From contig OZ018326.1 in the NCBI GenBank assembly GCA_963969495.1, positions 576,631-640,630 of the forward strand: DNA of 64,000 nucleotides, read 5' to 3'. The stretch is from Ceratothoa steindachneri (Eukaryota; Arthropoda; Malacostraca; Isopoda; Cymothoidae). Positions 22,860-35,559 of this stretch are shown here, in pieces (the stretch's first letter is position 1; every line of letters begins with the position of its first letter). Made by a program: the position numbers and the translations under genes. The notes below the pieces were generated by a model. That model was not told the origin of the DNA and made no database searches. It was given only the letters and a program-made list of their open reading frames with translations.

Positions 22860-23580
22860 TTATTTGTCTAATATTTACCATTTTCAGATCCACACATATG
22901 ATCCATTTGTGTTCGTCAAATGGAGTAACACAAATTTTTTACTCTTATTTAAACTATCTATAAAAAGTCTCCATTCACTTGGATCTGAATCACCCATCGC
23001 CTTTAACAGTCCCACCACGTCACAACTGCAAACAAAATCTTCTTCATTTTTTAAGAATGCCGAGAGATCTCTCTCCCTGTTCCGATAAAAAGTTACATTT
23101 GTTTTTCTGCAACAAATTATTCTCTTTCAGTCTAAAAGCTAACAATTCTCTGCTAACTCTTTTAACAGCCCTAGGTATCTAACTAAATCATTCAGTTCTA
23201 ATTAGCGGAAGTTTCCACATTCTTGGGTCGATGTATGTACAAAGTTTGGATCACTATCAAGTTCATTGCTTATATCAGATTCATGTATATCACTTGCATA
23301 GTCCAATGAAGGAAGTTCCTTGAATACAGGTACTGGAATTTCATCTGAATGAAGCACTGGACGAATTGCTAAATTAAGATTTGGGTAACTTATTTTATAT
23401 CGCGTTTTTTTTGCCAAATCCTAGTTGTTTCCTTGTGCCCTTTGTCCATTGGCGTTGGCGTAGATTTTTGACACATGGTTTACAAACATTGTGCGAGGCC
23501 CGCGGTTTCCTCTCATCATCTAATTTAATCTTAAAGTAAGCCAAGTATGCTCTTTTTACAAAGATACTAATGTTCATTCT
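22860..23580 (-). pseudogene. N-terminal part of an anonymous multi-copy arthropod protein family
   Basis: The minus strand reads, across frames: RAYLAYFKIKLDDE, then VCKPCVKNLRQ (a C-x2-C pair), then KISYPNLNLAIRPVLHSDEI. Further down come TFYRNRERDLSAFLKNEEDF, CDVVGLL, and DPSEWRLFIDSLNKSKK followed by VLLHLTNTNGSY. This order (C-x2-C zinc-binding-like head, Y-P-N/I-A-I-R-P-V, then EEDFV and EWRLFIDSSKxSxK-VLLHN) fits a family I recall as common, repetitive and functionally unassigned in arthropod genomes. A middle segment between the two upper pieces is deleted. A different fragment of what I take to be the same family is at 50,500-50,850. Function unknown; it is probably carried by mobile elements. 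Confidence 0.6.
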
Positions 23581-23599
23581 TTGAGTTGGTGCAGTAAAA

Positions 23600-24830
23600 C
23601 AACCACATATATATATAGCAAAACGAGTCAGGGGAATTCAAACATTTCCTTCTTAATATGGCCATACTACTCAATGTTTTTTCATAAAGCAAATCTCAAA
23701 AAATACAAAATTATATTATACATAATTGCTTTATATATCTAGATGTGCACAAAGAGAAGTCTAAATACACAAAAAAAATAAAATCAGATGCATACCAAAC
23801 GCCTCTACTATGAGTGGGACCAATATGTACCACTCCATAAATAAAAGACTTGACGTGATAGAAGAAAACTATTGCCATTTTTAAACTCAGTGACCCCGAA
23901 TTTCCAGAGAACAGGTCTCAAACTTAAGTCAGCAAAAAAAGTTAAAATTGGTTGACCAGGGTTATGAATCATTATTTGAAATAAAGAACCAAGCTGTGTT
24001 TTTACCGAATACATTCATTTAAAAAAGAGATGTATACTGGACAAAATGGAATAAAAAAGATAGTTAGAAGAAGAGAAATTTGCCAAAAGAAGTTAATTAA
24101 GGCAAAATACACAATGGTCTTAAAATATTTTTCAAATATATATATATATAGCGCCGTCAGACCCGATGTCTAATGCATCGCCTTATTTGTAAATTCGTTA
24201 AGTTTGTATCCGTTTTTCGTACTTATATTATATGATGAACATCCTCTCTCTTGATAGTATATTTAACTCATTGATAACAAAAGATTATAAAAACATTGCT
24301 GGTCTCTTTTATGAGTCAATATTATGCGAGTGCAAATGTATCAGCGATATTGATAGGCTTTTTGTTTCAATTATTACATACACCAATTTTTATAAACACT
24401 GGAAGTTTTTAAAACTTTTCGAAATGATACTAGAGTAAACTAGATCGTTTGAAGAGGATAGTCTAGATGTTAATTTACGAATGAGACTTTGTCAATTTTA
24501 TTCACTACTTCGTAGAGAAACATTCTCTAGAGTGCAATGATGAAAGCCGCTAAGCATTTAGACTAAGCAAGAAACCATATTAGTAAACTGAACAAGGACG
24601 TTCATAGAACCCTTTAATTTCATCTGAATGATACATTAGTGCGAAATATAAATTTATTGGCATTAAAGGAACGCGCCTGCGTAAAGTTCTATCAAATATA
24701 TTCAGCTAAAGAGATGTTCGGTCTATGAGGAACACAGAAAAAATAGTAATGGGTCACAGGCAAATCTCGCAACACGTAGCGTAGATTTATCTGCCTTACT
24801 AGTACAACGTTATTTCCCCCATGCAGGAAT
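23600..24830. other. AT-rich intergenic
   Basis: Two 68-codon open frames (23,808-24,014 minus; 24,232-24,438 plus) have no recognisable motif. A short (TA)n lies at about 24,138-24,150. Nothing else supported. Confidence 0.4.
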
Positions 24831-24840
24831 TCATGAACTG

Positions 24841-25032
24841 TTGAATAGAAGGAAGAGAGCTGATAAAGAGGCCGGTTTTGTGATCACTAAAGAGCATCTG
24901 CGAGATAACCAAGATAAAATATATAAAATAATATGGTCAGATGAGAAATGTTCAGCTCTTTGGTCAAAATGTCGAATGGTACGTTTGGGTGAGATCTGGC
25001 GATACCCAAATAGGTTTTTGGCCCTCTGATAA
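24841..25032 (+). pseudogene. Tc1/mariner-type transposase fragment
   Basis: One frame reads RRKRADKEAGFVITKEHLR, DNQDKIYKIIWSDEKC and then, with a +1 shift near 24,985, VWVRSGDTQ. KEHL...IIWSDEK...VWxRxGxT is the pattern around the first catalytic Asp of Tc1-like transposases. The second and third catalytic blocks are missing. It is a short isolated scrap. Confidence 0.5.
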
Positions 25033-25289
25033 AGTTTTTGATTTTATTGTCTATTATTGTTATTTTGTTCAAATAAATACGTTTGTGTGACTAATTTTTC
25101 TTTGTTGTGAATCTAAAAGCTTATTTTAAATGGTGTTTTGTTATGATATATTAGTGCTTTTTTATGTGTATGAGTCGCTGACGTAGTGAAATACCCCGTA
25201 AAGCAAGAATCGCGAACCGTTTTAATTGACTGGGAATTTACTACTTTTAAATTTTTAAAAACAAGTAGGTAACTTATTCAATTAACCAA

Positions 25290-26700
25290 TTATTTTTTAA
25301 TGAGAGACTTCTTGCTGCACATTAGCTGCTAATGCTTTAATTTGAGGTTCATAATTTGCTGTCTCCAGTCTCTCCCATGCAGCACAATATCCTTAGAAAA
25401 ATGACTCCTCGAGGTTGAGGTTATGAAATTCATGGATGCAAACGTATCACATGAAAAGGTGTAACCAATCATTGGCAGTACAGCTAAGACAAAATTTTCC
25501 ATTGAGGCAAAAAAGATTGGTAAAGAGTTCCATTGTGGAGGTAAAAGTTTCTCTACTCTGCGTTCTAAGGATCCATTTCTTACTTTACATTGAAAACTGA
25601 TGCCTTTACTTCCATTTCTTGCACCTTCAGGTTAAGATCAATAAATTTTCCTTTACACACTGCACTTTTTTGGAAGTCAACTATTTCCATTTCCAAGTTA
25701 CTAAGGTCAAGCCAATCTATCTTTGAGCGCATAAGATGTTAAAATTGGAAAGAAATATATACTGGAAGAAACAAAAGTCTCTTGGATAGTCATATCATTT
25801 TGACATAAGAAAAGTCTTATTTTGTTAACTACTCATCAAATTAGTTCAGTACTTGACCACAGCTTCACCATCTGACATTATTAAACAAGATTAACCCTCC
25901 AAACTGAGAGTAGACCTCGTCCAATAGCGTGTTAAGTGACATTTCTTAAGAGGGCAGGCAAGTATAAAATTCACATTCCTTGTTCAATTGACCCACAATT
26001 TGCTAGTGAGTTCAAAATGCCTTTTGTACACAGGGCTTCTTGAAACAAAATAAAATAAAATTCAAATAAATTATAATTTTTCGTTTATCTGCTGTTTCAG
26101 CAATTGCACAAATCCAACATGTTTCCCAAACATACTTGGAGCTCCTTCAGTTGTCACAGATACAATATTTCCAAAGTTAATGCCAAGCAAATTTCAATAA
26201 ATTCCTTCTTCAACTCATTCAATATATGTTGACTTCTAGTTTTTTCAGACAGTGTGATTAATTTAATTACATCTCCATTCATTATTTTTCCGAAAAGAAA
26301 TCTTACAAGCGATTTTACATCTGTATTCTAATTCCCCCCAATTTAAAACATTCCTGCATTATTCAAATCTTTTGAAAGTTGATCGGTTACATCTTCGTCC
26401 ATAGCAACTATTTTATATTTCAGTTTATTTCTACCGACTGGCAGTCATTAATTCGTTTAATATTCCAATCTTTATTCAGAAACTCTTCATATAATAATTT
26501 TGAGCAATTTAAAAGAGTTTTTTAAATATTTACACTCAGACATTGGCTTTCCTTGTTGAACAATAGTAGATGATAATTAAAAAGTACTGCTGAGATATTG
26601 TCATTTATGCATCCGTTTGAAATTAGTAAAATTTTGTTCCTGTTGCTTTACTTGTCTCCAAATAATTTCACATTTTTCATCATCTTTCCCTGAACATAAA
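25290..26700 (-). pseudogene. hAT-superfamily transposase, heavily decayed (ZBED/GTF2I-like clade)
   Basis: Reading down the minus strand: GKPMSECKYLK (about 26,540), VAMDEDVTDQLSKDLNNAGM (about 26,350-26,405), LITLSEKTRSQHILNEL (about 26,205-26,260), EALCTKGILNS (about 26,000), FNNVRW-SCGQVLN (about 25,850-25,895, a stop replacing Leu of VRWLS), and a C-terminal dimerisation-like stretch GYTFSCDTFASMNFI (about 25,430-25,475). The order matches ZBED-type hAT proteins: a catalytic Asp near D-x-S-T-D (here changed), an EKT block, an H-x-x-x-QALC block, VRWLSRGK, and a hAT-C dimer region. Stops and frameshifts occur throughout. A host-domesticated gene is unlikely given the decay. Confidence 0.65.
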
Positions 26701-29700
26701 TTTGATGGTTGTTTTCAAAATGGAATTTAATATTATATGAGCGAGATACAGCTGGCTCGTTGCAAAGACAGCGAAAAGCCTATTTATTTTGTTCCATTAC
26801 ACCATATTTGATACCCCACTCTTCAGTAAATAACTCTCCAGTCACACTACCTTCGAAACTAATTTTAATTATCTTCCCACTTCCACTGCATTCCAAACTA
26901 ATTTTAATTATCTTTGTAATAATTTTAATAGGTTATAATTTCCGAACTCTTAAAGTAATGATCACAACTAAATTCAAAATATTTCCAAAAGTGGCCACAA
27001 GAAAACACTTTTAGATAATCTAAATTGAGAATGAAAGAGAGCTTAAACTCCTTAGTATGCGAGGAAAGAGAAACAGATTCATACAGATTGTCATCAAATT
27101 AGTTAAAAATGGGTAGAATTTGAAGGATTGTTATTTTATTCATGAAAAGGAAATGTCTATTTTTTTAATATTTCACCATAAGAATAGTAATGAAATATTG
27201 AATTTTGAATTCAAAAATTTATTTAATAAATAGTAAAATTAAAATGTACGAATTGCATTTTCAAATATTCGTTTCGAAATTCTTCTTTCATTATTCAAAG
27301 TAAACCTACTTATTTTATATAATCCTAACTAAGTTTATGTTTGCGGGCTTAACAAAAAGTATGAGATCCCCAAACTCAAGCTACTGTCAAGTAATTTGCA
27401 GTTACGAGTATGTCTAAAATTCCTTAATGGCAACTCTGGTAAGAGTGACACAATAACCAGCTATTTATTTTGGTATAAAAATTAAATAATTATCAAACAG
27501 CGAAGAAAAATATTTTGAAAATTAAAAACCTTGAAGGAAACATTAAAAATCATTCTAATATTTTAATATTAAAAAACATTGTTGGGTTATTAGAAAATTG
27601 GCGGTGTTTCGCCATTCCTGCCCTAAAGCAAAATTTAGTTCTTTTTATTTTGTGACTGTTTGAGTAGATAGTTGTATACTTTTATAATATTTAATTATTG
27701 AGATTTTTATCAATATTTAGTTAAAATAAACCACATTTGCTACAAGACAATCAAACATTTGTTGGGCCTAGCCGAGTAAGGTCAGAGTAACTAAGACGAT
27801 TAGAACGTTGATTCCAGAGGACTTAGGTGACGTCCAACCTTTCTGAGTTATCAGCAATTGGGATTAGTAATTATTAGCGGTCTTCTTTCCTAGAAAAATA
27901 TCACTACTCTGATTTATTGCGCTTAATGTGTAATATTTGCTGATATAACACTCTTCAGATACGTGCTAGTGAAAATAGGGGCTAAATTCTTTATATGTCT
28001 GTTTATTTCAGTGAGTGTAATACTTCGTTCTTTACATTTTTCTGGCCCAAACATAAAAATCACCTTAAAAAAATACTTAATAACTCCATTTATTTTCTCT
28101 AATAATGTTTTTTAATTGTTCTTAAATGTTTTTTAATTGTTCTTAAATGTTTGTTTATTTCTCTTAATGAAGCTTTTTATTTGCTTCAGATATTTTCCAT
28201 GATTTCTTTGTTTATTTTATCCTAGTAAACTCTCTTCAGATATGTAGAATATTTTGTATTTTATTTAGGGTTCTATGTTACACATGATGCACACTAAAAG
28301 TGGCCCTTTTTTGTGTCTAGTGGCCTTTTTCTGATTGCAGAGCAATGGGTAGAGTGATACCTACACAAACTTTACAATGCATAGGGAGTTGTTTGTTGAA
28401 ATGATGTCTCTCCAGCAGGGAATGCGGGTCCTTCGATTTGAAGTTCGGTACTTCGATTAGACCTGCGGTCCTTGAGAACGGTATTCTACAATAACGTAGC
28501 TGAGTGTGCATCAGGATATAACCATGCTCTTTAACATGGCTGATCTAGCCCTTCGACAGAGTTTGTTTAGCTGACAGCTTGTGACTGTTGGTGAAACGTT
28601 CCTTCCGGTTTGACGGCGTCCTAAAACAAGGCTAAACCAAGGTTCTTCGTTTTAGGTTCAAAACCAGGCGATGTGTTCGAAGTTCGAATGGTAAACGATT
28701 TAATTATGAGGGCACAAATTGAGCCATTCTACGTTAGTAAACTAACCGAACGTATGAAATGCTGATAATCTGGACTAAATGTTGAGGTTATTGTTTATTC
28801 CGTGGACAACTACACAATTGTAGCTAACCCACAAACCCTATATAGTATGCCTTTAGATGATAATACTGTTTTATCAGCATGGTCCGAAGAACTCATTAAT
28901 GTAAAGATAATTGTGAGGAGCTGAAACAAAGGAGTGGGAAGATAGAATTTACAAGCATCGTTTCGAGAATAAAAGAGGCAAATTCATTCTATGGAAGAAC
29001 ATCATATATTAAATACTCTCTTACAATTTTTGCTATAAAGAGGGAATGCTTTACATCGATTGATCGAATTAGATTTACAAGCATGGCAAGCTTTTCTGGC
29101 GACACAGGCTTCACCTGAAGGGAGTATAAGCAGCAAGATTAGAAAGACTACTTAACAATTATCATGGATTTTCGGACAAGTCTGCGTCAGAAACAGCAGA
29201 GCTAGTAGGTGAAAATGGCACCATCGGACCTAATAATAATATTTTATCCATTCAAAATTATAGATATTAAGGCGAAACTTTTCTTGTTTATACAACATCG
29301 CGAGCAATTTGAGAAACAAGATTACTGAATTGAAAGTTTTTACTTGTTCGATAAAATATTATTTCCTCGGGAAAACATGTGGGCGTTATGTTTTACGTAA
29401 ATAAACAAACTAGTTCTTTCCATTGTAACAAAGATTATGAATTTTATAGCTGCCTACGCTCTTAACTAACGTCAATTTAACAATCTAATGGATGACGCTG
29501 ACACTCAATTTTCGGAGATTCTCACGTAAAACAATGTCAGATGTTTAGCCATTGTCAGGTATTGAACCGATTTGTTGAATTGTTCAAAGAAATAAAACTT
29601 TTTTTAAGTGAAAAATGACATGACTATCAAGAAATAACTAATATGAATTGGTGAAAGACGAACATTTATTTGTGATTTAATATTGCATTGCTATACCTTG

Positions 29701-30140
29701 AATAAAAAATGGCAAGGTTATGCATTGTACCGTCATCGTTTGACCATATTAAAGCTTTCGAAAAAACTAGACATTTTTTTCAAGAAATCTAGAAGAAAAA
29801 ATGAGGAAGTTTTTTTCCATTATTCCAAAAGCACTTTTCAAATTCCAATTTTTTAACTGAAAATGCAGGAAAGGAATAAAATGTACTCAGCAGCAATTCT
29901 TGAGTAGTATAAAACTGCCAAACATTTCCTTTCGGAAAGGTTTTACCAATTCCGAGAACTAGATGCCGCCTTACAATTTATCCAATTCCCCGATTCTCTT
30001 CTGCTTTAAGATTTTTAGCGCTAAAAGTTCGATTAGTTTGACCTTAGTAACTTGGAAATGGAATAAGTTGACTTCCAAGAAAGTGCAGATTGGAAAACAA
30101 AATTTATTGATCTTAACCTTAAGTTGCAAGAAAAGGGAGT
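26701..30140. other. AT-rich intergenic; small tandem repeat at 28,105-28,146
   Basis: Mostly featureless. At 28,105-28,146 a 21-bp unit (ATGTTTTTTAATTGTTCTTAA) occurs twice in tandem. A single open stretch near 28,785-28,925 (plus strand, about 45 codons) has no recognised motif. A patch around 28,560-28,720 is GC-richer and unidentified. Confidence 0.4.
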
Positions 30141-30149
30141 AGAAGGATC

Positions 30150-30440
30150 CGGTTTGACTCCATAGAAAGCAGAGTAGAGAAGCTTTAAACAAGACAACGG
30201 TCTCCATCATACTGTCAACTTTCCTCAGGAATTATTAGAAGAAAACCATATTAATATCATAAAGGGACCGTTTCAAAGCCAAGATTTCAAAGCCATCGAT
30301 GAGCTATAGAAGGAGGGAAAGAAGTTTGGTAACAATACATTAAATTGTTAGAGTGAAATAAATTTCCTCAGAAATATCCACAAATCTTTTACGATATTAT
30401 GGAAAAAACATTAAAGCTGTTATTGAGTCCAAAGCAGGTC
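30150..30440 (+). pseudogene. Tc1-like transposase C-terminal fragment
   Basis: The plus strand reads KQDNGLHHTVNF (from about 30,190; compare the QQDNAPCHT block with the second catalytic Asp), then LLEENHINII, then GPFQSQDFKAIDEL (compare WPSQSPDLNPIENLW, the third catalytic residue). The W of the last block is a stop (TAG). Weaker similarity continues to about 30,440. The first Asp region is not visible upstream. A dead remnant distinct from the one at 3.5-4.9 kb. Confidence 0.65.
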
Positions 30441-30680
30441 ATTATATATATTTATTGAATACTGACCGCCATTATTTATCTTTTTCTTATTTTCAGAAAT
30501 TACACCTTTGTATTAATATGAAGTCGCAATGAAGAAGGAAGCCAATGTCCACCTATGCAAATGGGGGATTTTCTATCACGCCAAGTTATCCCCATCATAT
30601 TACATTCATGGTTATTTGTATTGCTCTAAGTTTTAATATGTTTTTCATTCAGGTACAAAGTTTCTGATTCATAGATCATA

Positions 30681-30737
30681 CCGGCGACTAATGCCCAAGT
30701 AGGCAGTCGCCAGATGAGCTCTTAAAAAAAAAAAAAA
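30681..30737 (+). mobile_element. 57-bp retroinsertion of a jockey/I-like 3' tail with TSD
   Basis: The insert consists of CGGCGACTAATGCCCAAGTA, GGCAGTCGCCAGATGAGCTC and a tail of about 14 A. It matches the last 40 bp plus poly-A of the long jockey/I-like element ending at 57,720. It is flanked by TCATAGATCATA (30,669-30,680) and TCATAGATTATA (30,738-30,749), a 12-bp target-site duplication with one mismatch. The insert is almost nothing but the 3' hairpin (GGCGACT 30,683-30,689 pairing with AGTCGCC 30,705-30,711) and poly-A. It is an extreme 5'-truncated copy. Confidence 0.85.
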
Positions 30738-30799
30738 TCATAGATTATAGTTGGCATTATGCATTGGTTATATACTTTTCTTTTCAGGCACATGTGCAC

Positions 30800-33400
30800 T
30801 TTGCTTTTGAATATGATACTTACCTCAACGAAATGCTTTTCGGCATAGAGGGATGCTGGGCTTGATTTCTTGATTTTTCTCTGGTAACTCTATCTGTTGA
30901 CCTCGATAAATATACTTATCTATAATTTCAATTTGCTCGTTGTAAATTGTGATGTCTATCATGTCAACCTTCAGTTGATTTGTCATGACTTTTGTTTTCC
31001 AAGATTTATTTTTAGGCTGTCATTTTTGCTTTCATGGTTAAGCTCTTGAGGCATTTTTGGAATCTCATCTACGAATATCACTTGATCGATCCTAATGCCT
31101 TTGTTTTCTTAGTTTAGCTTCCGGGGCTTCTCCTAGATAGAGCATGAATATTTTTCGAAGGATACTATTTTCTTGTCTTACACCTTTCTTTAATTGGAAA
31201 ATGATTGAATCTTTATGTAATACAATGTTGGATCTGCAATTTTGGTATATAAGACAGGATCTATACCTTGATTTTTCAATGTTGTAATGACCACTGGTGT
31301 TTTGCTTTTAATCAAATACTTTCTGGTACTCTATAAATACAATTTTATTGATATACATATTGTACTCTCAGTAAGCTGGTTGAGAGTATGTATGTAGCTA
31401 ATAGTTTATACTCATTTCCAAAGTCCGTTTGCTCTAACAATTTTTGTTCATCTAGAATATTTTGCTTTCCGTTCGAAATGATTCTTGTAAACAGTTTATA
31501 TAAACACGAAGGAAGTCTGATTGGTCTTTAGATTGTAAGATCTGTTTGCTCACATTTTATATGTAGAAGAAGTTTTATGGAATTGTGCTTGACCTCCGGC
31601 TCATGCCTTGTTTAGACATTCATTAAAGAGGCAAAGAAAGAACATAATTGACCCTTATTGGTTGGTTGTGGTTCTGAATGGGGTTGTTGCTTGAGTAGAA
31701 CTTTTCATATTACTCCTTGGTTCTTTTAACTGTTCTCTCTGGATCCTGGATGATCGTATCATTTTAATTTTTTATAGCTACTATGTGGGATTTTCGTTTA
31801 AGAAGTCTCATTTTTAATGATCTTTACCACTTCCCTTCTTTGATAGTGTCGAAAGAAAGTGATGTATAATATCTTCTCGTGTCAGCTCCCTATTTCTTTT
31901 TAATGTGCTTGTTTATTTGTGCTAATTCAATTTGTTGATAGGTGTTTTGACTTTTTTGATGACTTAGAAATTATTGACAGATTATTTTGTCAACACAAAA
32001 ATTTAACACATGAACAATGTTTTATTGTTACTATTTGAGGTGAAAGTAATTCACAAGTATGTAAGAAATACTATTTTATTGTTATTTTACATATATTTTA
32101 TTAAAATAATTTGCAACCAATTTAATTAAAATGTAAGGTTTTTGTCGTAAATGTGAATATTTTTAGCACTTACTTGCATACCGTTGTGGAAGGAAGAAAT
32201 GGAATAGCATTTTACACAAATCGGGTAGTATCAATTTTCAATCATCGAGTTGGTTCTAACATAGAGATGCTCTTAAGTTAGAAATGAATGAATTTCACTA
32301 CTTATACCACCCTTTTCCACAGGTCTTTGAAGCATACATCAAGATATTACATTCCACCACACCAGGAAATATAGCTATACTTATGCAAAACAATGCCATA
32401 TGAAATACATCCAACTAAACAAAGAATTAGTTTGGAGAAATTGGGATCACTCCTATGGTGTGACCTCCACAGAGCTCATAATTAAATCCAATATAACACA
32501 TGTGGAGCCTGCTTGAAAAAGAAATACGAATGTATGTATTTGAAAAGTAAAAGCTGAATTTGTGAATTCAAAATTTGGTAAATTCATGCCATGAAGAATT
32601 AAGAGTGTACATAAAGCAAAAAGGGTCCAATTACAGATTAAAATAATGAAAAATAAATAAATATATGTGTTAAATTCTTCAACCTTTAATGTCTAATTAC
32701 ATTTTATGAAAGATTCCATAGGGTGATTTATACGTTTGACCAAGGGTTTTTCTATTTTTTAATTATTTTTTCCTAATTTACTTCTTGCCTCTGTATATAA
32801 GATTCTTTCTTTAATTATTCCATTACTTCTCATTTTTCCTCTATTTTCTAAACGTCTCTGCGTAGCTTCGCTTATGTTTTTTTCTAGATCACCTAGTCTT
32901 ATGTTATTTTCATTGATGTATATTGTGAAAGTGTTCCTTATATTTCATTGTTTAAGATTTCTAGCGAGGATTCTATCACTATGATGGTGTTCATTAAACT
33001 TCATCTAATTGTGATTCTGAAGGCATTTATTTTACTTTACCTGTCAAGTTTCAGCGAATTTGTTCATTTTTTCAGGAGGTTTAGACCCTTGTTTTAGTTC
33101 TATTTTAATCTTGCTGTATAGTCTGTGATACTAACTCTGTAGAAGAAGTTGATAACCGGATATGCGCTTTTTAGACTATTCGTGTTCGATTATTTTTTCA
33201 TTTCGTTTGATGCATTCTGTTTTGCCTCTTTGAGAAAAATGTATTCCAAATATTAACCATTTCTTCTTCTTTGCAAATATTAAGAATATCTTTCCAACTT
33301 CAATCCCTCCCCTTTTGTGGTTTATTCTGCAGATCACTAGTCTGCTTTTGTTTTCCACTCTTATACTAATATTTAAACAGTGGTTTTGAGTGTACATTCA
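30800..33400 (-). mobile_element. RTE-clade non-LTR retrotransposon, heavily decayed
   Basis: On the minus strand an endonuclease C-terminal part appears first: EEEMVNIWNTFFSKRQN (about 33,215-33,265), then YHRLYSKIKIELKQGSK (about 33,080-33,130; compare SDHRLVRSKI, with the catalytic D-H pair damaged). RT follows: YKLFTRIISNGKQNILDEQK (about 31,430-31,490), LKKGVRQENSILRKIFML (about 31,150-31,205; compare RGVRQGDPLSPKLF), KTKVMTNQLKVDM, ITIYNEQIEIIDKYIYRGQQ (about 30,890-30,950; compare EYVYLGQ). A patch between about 31,900 and 32,750 gives no match and may be inserted. Frames are broken repeatedly. In RTE elements one ORF carries endonuclease and RT. Confidence 0.75.
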
Positions 33401-34640
33401 TCAGAGCTCTAGCGTATTCCTTGCCATTTTGATCTGCTTTAGATTTTATAGGTGCATATCTTTAGATTAATTGTAGTGAGTTCCAGTTTGATAGTTTAAT
33501 TATTAGATGAATTAATTGATTACGTGCATGTGACTGTTTTTATTCAACCTTATTATTCTTTTTCTTTTTCTTTTTACTTTGCTGAAGTGAATTCTGCGCA
33601 TATATTTCATCGTAGGTTTTTCTTCGAGTTCCTGAAGATAAGTAAATTGATTTGATTGTCTCCTAATGTCGTAATTAGCCAAGATAATCAAGCATCTAAA
33701 GTTTCTTACGTAACCAGGATATTTTTAGCATCCTTAACTACCTATATAGTCAGGTTCTCTTGTACCTCAGGAAAAAGAGGGCCATATTCTACATTGTGCT
33801 GATAAAAAGACAATTTGTTATGCAACATGACAAGTCGGCCCAAAGGGCACAACAAATTCGCTGATGCCTGGAACTTAGCCCTCCCCCTCTCAACCCCCTA
33901 CCCACCATTTTATGAGTATATTACATTAAAGGGATAACTCATTTTGTGGTTGTTTCAGATTTACCTAAAATTAAGCAACTTAAATAGTTTCATTCCCCAT
34001 TCCATTAAGTTAGACGTCATCTTTAGATTACCTCTTATTTGTCTCATACATCTTAAAAAAATAGAAAAACAGATTTGCATTACAAAATTACTTATAACTT
34101 GCATAGATCATATGGATCAGAATGATTTTATTTTTTATTTACAAAAATATTTAATACATCCACGTATATCGTGTAAACAAATACAGAAAAATTAGAATAA
34201 AAAATTCCTTGAAATCACATCGGAATTTCCTTGAGAAACATAATTCTTGCAAATTCTAGATACAATATGTGCTTTTCTATCCATTTTAGGACCTCACAAT
34301 GTATATGTTCCTTTTTTTTCACTAGGCTAGTATATATTTTGGATTGCTCATTTGTTAATAGCTCATTTCCAAGCTTTGTAGTGATCGAACTACGCAATAG
34401 GTAGACCTCTGGCACCTAAATTGCTTGATTCAATAAGCATGCCTTATTTAATGTAAAGATTCAATATGGTATGAGAAATAAGATGGGATTTGTAAATTTA
34501 CATATATGTAAGCAAGCAAGCGTGAGAGACAGAGGAAATAGTCGAACACCTGCGTTTGATAGAGCTGCCCAAATTGTGTCTCGAGATAGAATTATCAAAG
34601 ACGGATATAAGACCGTAATAGATGGCGCAGCGACAATCAT
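33401..34640. other. intergenic
   Basis: AT-rich DNA. 33,830-33,910 is a GC-richer patch. The open frame at 33,944-34,195 has no motif and AT-rich composition. Further RTE endonuclease sequence could extend into 33,400-33,700 but I cannot support it. Confidence 0.35.
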
Positions 34641-34649
34641 ATCATATTA

Positions 34650-35180
34650 TACAAATAAGAGCTTATCATGTAAATGTACACACCACGTGCATAGGCTTCC
34701 TAGCTCCACCCAGAGGGTGAAGAAATGACCATAACTTAGGTAGGCCGTGCCACGTTCATCTCTAGGCCACACCCTCTGCATGAGGAGCGCACATATAAAT
34801 AAGAAGAGAAAGAGGAAGAGAGAACATAAAGGGCAGAGAGAGAGAATAGTAACAAATTCAGTCGCGTTCATGCTCCCGCCTAAATCCACTAAGTCTTGTC
34901 TCGCCCTTAAATCGTACTCGCATTGATAATATATAAACTACTAGTCTCCTGCTTAGTACGCTCTGTGTCACACCATTGTATCATAATATTCCTTTATTCG
35001 AATGAAGAATTTATTTCCGTATGTCCATATTTGCCTAGAACCTTCGATAAGCCCAGCCAAGTAGAAGAACAACGTAAAATAATTTATCATTGCAGATCAT
35101 TCATTTAATTCACCTTCACCATAAATTGGTCCGCCCTAGTACACCGACCCCCTATAACTGGTGTCCCGTCGTTCGACCGG
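34650..35180 (+). other. possible LTR or promoter-like region
   Basis: A TATAAATAAG box at about 34,793-34,802 follows a moderately GC-rich stretch and precedes a purine-rich leader. About 330 bp later TTGGTCCGCC and CTGGTGTCCCGTCG (35,126-35,175) resemble a primer-binding-site context of an LTR element. No pol sequence of a matching plus-strand element follows. It could be a solo LTR, or the LTR/flank of the minus-strand element beginning at 35,643. Confidence 0.3.
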
Positions 35181-35559
35181 ACAGAGAAGGCAATAAATAA
35201 AGAATTAGCTTTTCACTCAATCGTCAGACAGGACAAGGTGAAGGGGATTTCGTGAACGCCGGCAGCGTCAATCCGTCCAACTTCAAGGAAAACAAAATAA
35301 ATAAATTCGCATCACAGCAAAAAAATAAAGAAATAGGAAAGGAATACATTATACAAAATCACAAAAAAAGAAATACAAAATAAATTCCAAGAGAGACTGT
35401 AAAATTGTATATAGATCGATCATTATTCCCCCAATAAACTAATTTACAACAATCATGATTATAAACACTGAATTTAATTTTAAGGAGAGGGCACATCTAC
35501 CTCGGTTCCCAAAATAGTTGCAAAGTTTATCTTACATTCAAAAGTGTAAAATTCTCACC

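Noticed and set aside
22470..22893. Short frames as a host exon
   Set aside because: The overlapping frames have no motif or splice evidence. The GC-rich patch is more likely a repeat.
34471..34728. An 85-codon plus-strand frame as a small host gene
   Set aside because: No motif or conserved start context, and it overlaps a possible LTR/promoter region.
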